A DNA stretch of 64,000 nt, taken from assembly GCF_003114815.1 (NCBI RefSeq), contig NZ_BFAZ01000009.1, positions 930,001-994,000 of the forward strand, given 5' to 3'. This DNA is from Leptospira ellinghausenii. GTDB lineage: Bacteria > Spirochaetota > Leptospiria > Leptospirales > Leptospiraceae. Under the pieces are notes generated by a model. That model searched no databases and had not been told where the DNA came from. It worked only from the letters and a program-made list of their open reading frames with translations. Made by a program: the position numbers and the translations under genes. This document shows positions 55,763 through 63,596 of this stretch, piece after piece; position 1 is the first letter of the stretch; each line of letters opens with the position of its first letter.

Positions 55763-57082
55763 TTATATTCCAAAAAGTTTTCCTATCACTTCTTCATATT
55801 CTTTGAATGCTTTTGAGTTTTTGTTTTTTAAAGTATAGGGAGATGGTCCATTTTGATCAATATGTAGAAAAAGAGAAGTTGAAATTTCGTGATGGTGTTT
55901 GATTTCAATAACTTCATCAAATAGTTTTAAATACCATTTATCTTTTGTTAATTTTCTAATTTCATCACGCCTTACATCATCGAAATGTTTTTTACTCGTT
56001 TGATCCGTATATGCATTGTTAAAAAGAATCGGCAAAACTTCTGGTCCATTTCCATTTCTCTCATACCATACTTCTGGAATAAATTTCTCTAATACTTGTA
56101 CTGCATTATGGATTGCTTGGGCTGCTTGGTAGTTCACAGGTATTAATACTGCATCCGAAACAGAAACACCCATTTTACTAAAAAAACTCCAGTTTGTAGG
56201 GCAATCGATCAAAATATAATCAAATTTACCTCTTGTGCTAAACATCTCTAATAACTTTCTAAACTTTTTAATCATAGATAGGCTTATGGATTTAGTAGCA
56301 TAAGTAGAACTATCAAAACGTTCATCACCCTTGATGATGTGCAAATTTTTTTTGATTGGAATGGTTTTAATACCTTCTTTGATCTCTTTTCCAAGTAGTA
56401 TATCAAAGATGCTTGTAGATGAATCCATTTTTTTATGATCAATTTTAAAGGAATCGGTTAGGTCTCTTTGTTGCGGGTCTAAATCAATGAGTAAAACATT
56501 TTTCCCCTTTTCTGCTAGTACTCCAGCAAAGTTACCTGTTGTGACTGTTTTACCAACTCCACCTTTATTATTATAAATAGCGATAATTGCAGAATTAAAA
56601 CTTTCTTCGTAATGGAACGGCTTCTTTAAATATTTTTTTAAGGTAGTAATTGATTTATCTGTATTTGTTTCTAAGTTTAAAATTTCTGTTAGGGCAAAAA
56701 TTATATTTTCTTTCCTTTTGAAAATCTGTGCGTTTTTTCCATTAATCAATAATCCAAATGGAACCTGCTGCAATTCTTTTGAACGCATATATTCAAATAA
56801 TTGAAATTTTGTATCCAAGTACGGTTTTCCATTGGGATCGGATAAATTTACTGAATTTGATTTTGTTTCAATTACTAGAAATGGTTTTTGATCTACATAA
56901 CAAACAAAGTCTGCTTCACCACAATTTTTCAACGATACTTTATCTCGAAAGTTTTCATTATTAAAACCGAACAATTGAATAAGAGGTAATACCAATCGAG
57001 TTTCTACTTCTGATTCACGTCCATTTTGCTTGAGTGATTTTATAATATTTAAAAATTCGTGATTCTTTTTTTGTGATGCCAT
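55763..57082 (-). CDS. HsdR_N-like nuclease domain fused to ParA-type ATPase
   Basis: 439 residues. Residues 20-150 look like the N-terminal nuclease-fold domain of type I restriction R subunits: RESEVETRLVLPLIQLFGF, then E56-A-D58 and FLVIETKS (E72, K74), a complete PD-(D/E)xK set. From 165 it is a ParA/MinD ATPase: IYNNKGGVGKTVTTGNFA (deviant Walker A, K173 and K178), VLLIDLDPQQRDLT (D200) and FDYILIDCPTNW (D293). No parB, methylase or helicase is adjacent. The combination suggests an ATP-switched DNA-acting protein, perhaps for defence or plasmid/phage-type partition. Monocistronic. Confidence 0.8.
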   Translation of the reverse strand: MASQKKNHEFLNIIKSLKQNGRESEVETRLVLPLIQLFGFNNENFRDKVSLKNCGEADFVCYVDQKPFLVIETKSNSVNLSDPNGKPYLDTKFQLFEYMRSKELQQVPFGLLINGKNAQIFKRKENIIFALTEILNLETNTDKSITTLKKYLKKPFHYEESFNSAIIAIYNNKGGVGKTVTTGNFAGVLAEKGKNVLLIDLDPQQRDLTDSFKIDHKKMDSSTSIFDILLGKEIKEGIKTIPIKKNLHIIKGDERFDSSTYATKSISLSMIKKFRKLLEMFSTRGKFDYILIDCPTNWSFFSKMGVSVSDAVLIPVNYQAAQAIHNAVQVLEKFIPEVWYERNGNGPEVLPILFNNAYTDQTSKKHFDDVRRDEIRKLTKDKWYLKLFDEVIEIKHHHEISTSLFLHIDQNGPSPYTLKNKNSKAFKEYEEVIGKLFGI

Positions 57083-57193
57083 AGTATGGTGTTACAAGAT
57101 ACTAACTGTCATTATTCTAAGATTCCAAAGGAAAAGGCAAAACATATTTCTACCTGATCCTTACTCCAAAGTCGTCAGATAGACTGAATCTCC

Positions 57194-57295
57194 GCGCCAG
57201 GGACTGAAGCGGACATCCTTTCGGGAAAAGAAAGATGGAAGCGTAAGGCCCGGTCATGATACAATTGGATCTGAAATTCCATCCTTTCGAGGCGC
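57194..57295 (+). ncRNA. Flavo-1-like structured RNA element (copy B)
   Basis: GCGCC (57194-57198) closes with GGCGC (57291-57295). Inside: AGGGACTGAAGCGGACATCC, hairpin CTTTC/GAAAG (57218-57222/57230-57234), then GATGGAAGCGTAAGGCCCGG and a weaker hairpin TGGA/TCCA (57266-57282 region). The conserved words and helix order match copy A at 38.9 kb while helix bases differ in a complementary way. It lies about 50 bases upstream of the TetR gene. Confidence 0.6.
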
Positions 57296-57331
57296 CCCAA
57301 CCTTAAAAAAAGACTTTACAAATTTAAACGA

Positions 57332-57339
57332 ACGATCGT
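57332..57339. promoter_or_regulatory. Small palindrome upstream of tetR
   Basis: ACGATCGT is a perfect palindrome inside GAACGATCGTAC, ten bases before the TetR start codon; a plausible autoregulatory operator core. Short, so chance is not excluded. Confidence 0.35.
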
Positions 57340-57348
57340 ACTAATATT

Positions 57349-57939
57349 ATGAGCAAGGGCGAAGAAACTAAATCATTGATTTTAGACCGAGCTGTTCAAA
57401 TTGCGAGTGTGCATGGTTTGGAAGGACTTACCATTGGAACACTTGCGGAAGAATTGGGAATGTCCAAAAGTGGTCTCTTTGCTAAATTTTCTTCGAAAGA
57501 AAATCTCCAAATCGATGTTTTGCGAAAAGGGAGTGAACTTTTTCGACGTTATGTGTTATACCCCGCTTTAAAATCCAAACCAGGAATTACAAGATTACGA
57601 AATGCATTTGTGAGTTGGCTTGATTGGTCCAATCGTTCTGATTTACCAGGTGGTTGTTTGTTTTTGGCATCAAGTTCTGAGTTTGATGATAGACCTGGAA
57701 TTGTACGTGATCATCTACGAAAAATCCAACTTTCATGGCACTCTTCATTAAAACAATTTGTAGAAGAAGCCAAAGAGAGAGGAGAGTTAGAACCGAAAAC
57801 AAATGTGGAGCAGTTGGTCCAAGAAATTTGGGGTCTTGTCTTATCCTTTCATTTTTACAATCGTTTATTGGAAGATAAATCTTCTGAGAAACGAACCAAA
57901 CAATGTTTTAACGAATTAATCAAACGACATATGAAATAA
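57349..57939 (+). CDS. TetR-family transcriptional regulator
   Basis: 196 residues. The N-terminal helix-turn-helix reads ILDRAVQIASVHGLEGLTIG and TLAEELGMSKSGLFAKFSSK, the classical TetR pattern. The C-terminal ligand domain (about 80-190) resembles the TetR_C subfamily with SNRSDLPGGCLFLASSSEFD. Likely represses the adjacent alpha/beta hydrolase gene, 47 bases downstream, and perhaps itself. Ligand unknown. Confidence 0.92.
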   Translation: MSKGEETKSLILDRAVQIASVHGLEGLTIGTLAEELGMSKSGLFAKFSSKENLQIDVLRKGSELFRRYVLYPALKSKPGITRLRNAFVSWLDWSNRSDLPGGCLFLASSSEFDDRPGIVRDHLRKIQLSWHSSLKQFVEEAKERGELEPKTNVEQLVQEIWGLVLSFHFYNRLLEDKSSEKRTKQCFNELIKRHMK

Positions 57940-57986
57940 ACGAATCCCAATTAAGATGTGAAAATTAAGTAATACAGGAGATTTTT

Positions 57987-58856
57987 ATGAATACAATTAG
58001 CACGACCGTTCGTTCTTTAAATGGAGAATATCCAATCCCCATGGAAAAAAAATGGGAATTTGCAAAAAAGAATCCAAATTGGATAGGATTTGTCACTGTG
58101 CAAAAGTTTTTGAAAACACAGAAACAAAGTCCTTCCAGAAAGGAAATGGATGTATTAGACAAGGCAACCAAATCATTGTTACAAGTAAAAGAACATAAAA
58201 TTCAATATTATATTTGGAATTCGGAAGGAGATTCAAAAGGAACCATTTTACTCATCCATGGATGGAATGGTCATACTGGAAACTTTTCAAGGTTCATCCC
58301 ATCTCTCATCGAAGAAGGTTACAAAGTTGTAGGAATTGATTTACCAGGTCATGGATTTTCATCAGGCCGGTATTCTAATATTGTTTTATCAGCAAAAATT
58401 GTGAAGGAACTTACAAACCAGATTGGAGATCCAAATTTTATCATCACACATTCTTTTGGTGGAGCTGTTGCGACAGTAGCACAAGAGTTAGGTGTGAGTG
58501 CAAAGAAATTGGTTTATATTGCACCACCATCCAAATTGGAATTATTGATCCAGGACTTTAGTCGGTATTTTGATTTAACGGAAACGGAAGAAAACAATAT
58601 GCGTTTGGTATTGGAGAAAAAAGTGAAACGAACCATGGCAAGTATTGATTTAGAAACTTCTGGTCCCAACTTTGAGAATCAACTATTAGTCATCCATGAC
58701 CAAGGTGATGTTGAAATCCCCTACAGTATGGGTGAAGTAGTAGCAAGGTCATGGAAACAAGGAAAACTCATCTCAACAAATGGATTGGGTCATAAAATGA
58801 TCTTACGATCCGACTCAGTGAAGGATGAGATACTTAATTTTTTAACGAATCACTAA
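57987..58856 (+). CDS. Alpha/beta-hydrolase
   Basis: 289 residues. Oxyanion region ILLIHGWNGHTGNF, nucleophile elbow ITHSFGGAVAT, acid in VIHDQGDVEIPYSMG and His in NGLGHKMILR form the full triad of a serine hydrolase. No signal peptide. The substrate is unknown, but the TetR neighbour suggests an inducible esterase, lipase-like or detoxifying role. Convergent with the MCP remnant. Confidence 0.88.
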   Translation: MNTISTTVRSLNGEYPIPMEKKWEFAKKNPNWIGFVTVQKFLKTQKQSPSRKEMDVLDKATKSLLQVKEHKIQYYIWNSEGDSKGTILLIHGWNGHTGNFSRFIPSLIEEGYKVVGIDLPGHGFSSGRYSNIVLSAKIVKELTNQIGDPNFIITHSFGGAVATVAQELGVSAKKLVYIAPPSKLELLIQDFSRYFDLTETEENNMRLVLEKKVKRTMASIDLETSGPNFENQLLVIHDQGDVEIPYSMGEVVARSWKQGKLISTNGLGHKMILRSDSVKDEILNFLTNH

Positions 58857-58880
58857 CATTCAAAACATTAGGATATCTTT

Positions 58881-60446
58881 TTATTGATTTCCCATAGAAG
58901 CCAAGGTTTTGGCTTCTTCTTTGATCATTTGGATATGTTCTTCTAAGTCTTTTGAAGCACGACTGATTTCATTCACTTCCATCTCCAATTGGATGATCCC
59001 TTTGGAGGCTTCTTTTTGACCTAATAATTGTTCTTTGGTGGATCCAGCAATTTGATTCGATAGTTCTCTGATTTGAGATAATTCCGATAAAATGGAAGAC
59101 AATGTGTTCCTTTGTTCGATATAGAGTTGGTTCATATTTTGGATTTGCACTAAAGTTTGGTTTAGGCGTTCAATTTGCGATTTTGCAAGTTCACCAGTAT
59201 TTTTTGATGCGTTCCTAGCATTGGTAATGATCTCTTTTGAACTTTTGACAACACTTGAAATTCGTTTTACGTTATTTTTTGTAAACTCAGCGAGTTTACT
59301 CACTTCATTGGCAACTACAGCAAAACCTTTACCAACATCACCCGCACGAGCTGCTTCAATTGAAGCATTTAACGCAAGTAAGTTTGTCTTTTCCCCAATT
59401 TCGGCAACAATATTATTGATTTCATTCACTTGGTCAAAAGAAGCTTGGATGGATTCCAAATGCGATGCAGTTTGGTCTGCCACTTCTGTGACGGACATAC
59501 TTTCTTTTTTATTGATTTCTGCAATTTCTACAAGTTGTTCACTTTGGATTAAAATTTGGTCAACTGTCTCTTTTAATTCTACTGTATCAGCAACCATACT
59601 TTGTACTTTATTATTTTGTTCTTCAATGGAAACTCCATTTGATTCAAAGGAACTTGAAAGTTCAGAAATCACAGCAGTGATCTCTTCCAAAGAAGCCGCT
59701 TGCGATTCTAATTTTACAGATGTATCGGAAACAAATTTACTAAAATTATTAATCGAAGATTCTAATTTGAGTGCAGCATTTGCAGAAACTTTACTTCGTT
59801 CTTTTGTTTGGTTCAGGAGTACTTCTGCTTCTTCCGCTTTAATATCCGCTAAAGAACTAATTTATGTCAAAAGTTGGACTAATAAACTGACAATGTATCC
59901 TGCAATCATGATGAAAATTGGTTTCATCACTTCTCCTGCTAATCCAACATAACCAATTTCTTGTGATTGCTTTGGATCCACTGAAAGTTGGATACCACCT
60001 ACATTCACCGCAACAATCAAAGCAATCGCCGATAAGACAGAACCCAAAAGTGAGTTCATCAAAACAAATTTACGATCCCCTAAAAATCCAGAATAAATCG
60101 CGTTAAAGAAAAAGATAAAATACACAACTGCATTCGAAAGAGCAGCTTCTGCTTCTTCTAAACTCAACGAACAATCTAAGATGATGGTTAATGATAAAAC
60201 TAATGTGTCCATTAAGATGAGAATTTTATGAAACCAAGTGGGTGGGTTTGTTTTTTTTTCTAATACATATGCAAGTGCACAATAAAAACCCATTGTACAA
60301 GTTCCAATCATATGGATGAGGAACATCTTCGGTTGGAATTCATCTTTGGCCCCAATCATGGCAAGTAGGAAGAGTAATACTAATCCAAAACGAATTCGGT
60401 TGATGATGATTTTTCCCTGTTTCCAAAGATCTGCGATTGATAACAC
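58881..60446 (-). pseudogene. Methyl-accepting chemotaxis protein interrupted by an in-frame stop
   Basis: One frame runs from ATG 60446 to 58881 with a single TAA at 59864-59862. The first part (194 residues) has six hydrophobic helices and ends IVSLLVQLLT. After the stop the same frame continues [20 protein letters not shown] into a complete MCP signalling hairpin with the CheA/CheW-contact tip [41 protein letters not shown] 521-residue membrane chemoreceptor is thus split by one nonsense codon. It could be inactive, read through, or (less likely) restarted from a weak downstream codon such as TTG 59690. Confidence 0.78.
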
Positions 60447-60625
60447 TCTATACCCTCAAAATACAAACTTACCTATCCTTTTGGGAATTTAGGCAATAAC
60501 CTGGTGATCGACAATAGTCTACTAAAAAAAAGGAATGAATCTTACTGTCGAGTTTGAATTTTTAACCTGGGAATTGGATTTTTTTTGTCCTCAGCGGATC
60601 AAGTATCGGATGGGAAAGGGATGTA

Positions 60626-60906
60626 TTGGTGGCAAAACAAGCGGGTTATTCTGGAAAATCGGTCATCGAAAAATTAGGGATCAAGGACAATATGTCCCAT
60701 TATTTTCTAAATCGACCAAATGGACTCAATTTGGCAGATTGGGGGGAAATGCCTGTACCAGTCAAAATTTCCAAAATGGTTTCTGATTTAGATGAAAACA
60801 AAATCCGAGATTTTGCCTTGGGATTGGGACTTGAGGATACCAAGTCTGCGCGATCGATCCGATTTGGTCGGGTTTCAAGTTGGTGATCCGGAAACCAAAC
60901 CGCTAA
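60626..60906 (+). pseudogene. Decayed DUF3052-type gene
   Basis: The frame from TTG 60626 (GGAAAGGG before it) reads AKQAGYSGKSVIEKLGIKDN, the usual DUF3052 start. It runs to ENKIRDFALGLGLED and then loses register. The -1 frame from 60838 supplies the expected C-terminus YQVCAIDPIWSGFKLVIRKP (stop 60904-60906). One missing base near 60837 explains this. In addition the central 40-50 residues of the family appear to be lost between VKISKM and SDLDEN. Two lesions make it non-functional. Confidence 0.65.
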
Positions 60907-61022
60907 ATCTGGAAGTTTTTTGAATCTGGAATCGTTATAAAAATGTCATAAAACAACCCTTCGATTATGACAAACCTCCATTTCCGAAAAAAAATGCACA
61001 ACAAACAAGCAGTTTCGCGTAT

Positions 61023-61067
61023 ATGTAACTAATTTGTAATATTCTTGTCCTCCAAACCTGTCATAGA
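61023..61067 (+). promoter_or_regulatory. PHO-box-like tandem repeats upstream of porin gene
   Basis: Three half-sites at exact 11-base spacing: ATGTAAC (61023), TTGTAAT (61034), TTGTCCT (61045). The half-site ATGTAAC also occurs in the exbB upstream array. A CTGTCAT at 61058 is a fourth candidate but two bases out of phase. A poor -10-like CATAGA is ten bases after the third site. Confidence 0.45.
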
Positions 61068-61101
61068 TTCAATGTGCTTGTAACCAGACTGAAACATTCT
61101 C

Positions 61102-61161
61102 ATGGAGGTATCCTCTATTGAAATGAATCCAAATCAGTACAGACAAACATCGAATGAATAG
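61102..61161 (+). other. Possible short leader ORF before the porin
   Basis: ATG 61102 (or 61123) opens a frame of 19 (or 12) codons whose stop TAG overlaps the porin start in ATGAATAG. GGAGG (61104-61108) is the only clear ribosome site near. It may be a coupled leader peptide or simply chance. Confidence 0.3.
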
Positions 61162-62827
61162 TATCACAAAAGTAGCTTTGGGACTCTTATTATTAGTTAG
61201 CATACTTTCTGCCGAACCAGAAGTGACCCGCACAAACGAACCAAATCCCGCAGATAACCAATCGAAAAAACCACAAACGAAGGTTTACCAAGAACTCTAC
61301 GAAGACACCGAAACTGGGCAAATTTATACCAAACCAGGACCCAATCGTGTGAAGGTGGAATATAGCCGCCCCCTTTCCAATGGAAATGCCACGACCCTAC
61401 CTGATGCATTTGCACACAGACCTGATGATACTGCAAAAGAGAAATTAACGATTTATGGACGTATCCAATTCAGAGGAGTCTCTGGCACTGAAGATTCTCT
61501 CTATAACAATGGTCATCGAGATTTCAATAATGTGGATTGGAACTTCAGACGTTTACGATTAGGCGCTCAATACGAAAACGATTGGTGGGGAACTAATATC
61601 CAACTCCGATTGGAGAACATGTTGAATCGACCTGATATTGTCCAAACAACTAGTACATTAAATTATTTAGATGCAAATGGTCGACAAGCAACAACGAGTT
61701 ATGTATCCAACACAAGATTAAAAGATAATCGTGGTTACATTCATGAAGCATTTGGGTATGCAAAAATACCTTATGCTGGATTACGATTTGTGTTTGGACA
61801 ATTACCAACTCAATTCAGTCGTGAATACTTACAATCATCAGCTAACTTCGTCACATTAGAACGAAGTATGATCGTAAATGCAATTCCACAATTTGATCAT
61901 GGTGTTATGATCCAAGCAACTCCACTTAAAGAATTAGATCACAAATGGGAACGATACTTACAAGTTTCCTTAATGGTGAGTAACGGAAAAGGTGGTGGTG
62001 GTGATTATGGTACTGGTAGACGACAAGACTTAACAACTGCAAATCGTTATGGAGCAATAAATACATCTCCTATATATTATGCACGAGCACAAGTGAATGT
62101 GTTTGGTGGATTAAAACGAGAATCTGACGGAAAAATGGTGAATTGGCAAGAAGGAGAAGAAATTTTCCAACGAGAGATGAAATGGTCTTTGGGTGCAGGT
62201 TATCTACAGACCCAAAACTTAATTACACCAGCACTTTACGTTCCTGAATACACTCCTGGTACAACAAGTGGGATTCAATTATTAACTGCGCAAGGATCGA
62301 ATCCGGATCGAGGGAGTTTAGATGCAAATGGAAATCCAAACTTTTTAGTTCAGAATTCTGTTCCTACATTGGCGCGACCAAAAATGGGATTAGTGGGACA
62401 CACTTACGATACAACGTTTACCTACAAAGGTATTTATTTATCTGGTGCTTATACAAAGTTTGGTGGTGCCGCTTCGAATGATTTATATGGATACCATGGA
62501 ACTATTGGTTATAACATTCCATTTTTGGATCGTTATTATATCATGCCATTGTTAAAATATGAATACATCCAAGGAGACTTCAATCGAAATGGAAAGGTCG
62601 ATCCTACTGATTCTTTAAGAGTGTATTGGGCAGGATTGAACTTATTTGGTGATAAACATCATTTCAAAGCACAACTCTACTATCAAATTTTAGGAAATCA
62701 ATTTGATGTAAATCCCAACACAGGAAACTCAATGCCAATTGATGATAGACGTGTTTATTTGCAATTCCAAGCGAACTTTTGGACGGGAGTTGTTTCTCCA
62801 GAAGCTTACAGTTATAGGCCAAACTAA
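61154..62827 (+). CDS. OprP/OprO-like outer-membrane porin
   Basis: 557 residues with signal peptide (ALGLLLLVSILSAEP), a linker region, then a barrel of amphipathic strands with alternating aromatics (LTIYGRIQFRGVSG, VDWNFRRLRLGAQYENDWWG, GLRFVFGQLPTQFSREYLQS) ending in a Tyr/Phe-rich strand (YLQFQANFWTGVV). The RR.RLG and RFGQ-type segments fit phosphate-selective porins O/P. Substrate is inferred only. PHO-box-like repeats upstream fit a phosphate role. The ATG at 61154 lacks a strong site of its own. Confidence 0.78.
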   Translation: MNSITKVALGLLLLVSILSAEPEVTRTNEPNPADNQSKKPQTKVYQELYEDTETGQIYTKPGPNRVKVEYSRPLSNGNATTLPDAFAHRPDDTAKEKLTIYGRIQFRGVSGTEDSLYNNGHRDFNNVDWNFRRLRLGAQYENDWWGTNIQLRLENMLNRPDIVQTTSTLNYLDANGRQATTSYVSNTRLKDNRGYIHEAFGYAKIPYAGLRFVFGQLPTQFSREYLQSSANFVTLERSMIVNAIPQFDHGVMIQATPLKELDHKWERYLQVSLMVSNGKGGGGDYGTGRRQDLTTANRYGAINTSPIYYARAQVNVFGGLKRESDGKMVNWQEGEEIFQREMKWSLGAGYLQTQNLITPALYVPEYTPGTTSGIQLLTAQGSNPDRGSLDANGNPNFLVQNSVPTLARPKMGLVGHTYDTTFTYKGIYLSGAYTKFGGAASNDLYGYHGTIGYNIPFLDRYYIMPLLKYEYIQGDFNRNGKVDPTDSLRVYWAGLNLFGDKHHFKAQLYYQILGNQFDVNPNTGNSMPIDDRRVYLQFQANFWTGVVSPEAYSYRPN

Positions 62828-62838
62828 AAGGTATATTT

Positions 62839-63318
62839 ATGAAAATTAAATTAACATTCATGACCAGAATCATTTTAACACTTTCACTTTCTTTATTCCT
62901 TTTAAATTGCCAATCGAAGGAACAAGACAGAGAAGGTATCTCTTCCCTAATCATCAACAATATACTCAATGGTGGAGTCGATAGAAACAAGTCTCTTGTG
63001 ATTATGGAAGTTGCCGATTTAGGTGGTTCTTACACAGGAAATTGTTATGATACTTTCCAACTCAATGGTGGAAATATTGGACCTACATCTTATTTCAACA
63101 CTCCACCAGGTGGTGCTGGCGGATTATTGAATACGAACATTAAAAAATACAATGTATCCACATCGAGTTGTACTGATTTGGGATTTGCAAGTGGAACCAA
63201 TTTTGGATCAACATCACAAAGACCTAACTCAAATGATGGCTTCACATTTAAAGTGTATACTTGTGATCCCAATAACAATCCTTGTTCGAGATCTGCGATT
63301 ACGGCATCTGGTTTCTAA
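62839..63318 (+). CDS. Small lipoprotein of unknown function
   Basis: 159 residues; leader ends SLFLLNC (acyl Cys24). The mature part is Gly/Asn-rich with three or four cysteines (GNCYDTFQLNGG, SSCTDLGFASG, YTCDPNNNPCSR). No known domain. It is 11 bases after the porin gene and shares its transcript, ending at the terminator at 63360. Confidence 0.72.
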   Translation: MKIKLTFMTRIILTLSLSLFLLNCQSKEQDREGISSLIINNILNGGVDRNKSLVIMEVADLGGSYTGNCYDTFQLNGGNIGPTSYFNTPPGGAGGLLNTNIKKYNVSTSSCTDLGFASGTNFGSTSQRPNSNDGFTFKVYTCDPNNNPCSRSAITASGF

Positions 63319-63359
63319 TCAAACTAGATTCACTCTGTTTTTAGATAAATTCTTAGCTC

Positions 63360-63394
63360 CACAAAAGGATAAATCCACTATCCTTTTGTGTCTT
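63360..63394 (+). terminator. Strong terminator after porin-lipoprotein operon
   Basis: CACAAAAGGATA (63360-63371) pairs perfectly with TATCCTTTTGTG (63379-63390), loop of seven bases, followed by TCTTTT. Confidence 0.9.
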
Positions 63395-63596
63395 TTGTCA
63401 TGATCCCACTTATTTTAATCCATTCACTTCTAAAAATGCAACGAAGCGTTCAGAAATAACTTTGGTTTCTGACCCTAAGATGATAAAAAAAGATAGAATC
63501 TCTTCTTTCTGATTTAGAATATTACTCCGATGAACATCCGTTCATAACTCAATTGGTTAATGTTTGGTTATGAAGGTTCTCTAGGAAGATTCAAAT

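Noticed and set aside
60535..60786. Reading frame overlapping the DUF3052 remnant
   Set aside because: Its translation matches no family, whereas the other frame has the recognisable DUF3052 ends.
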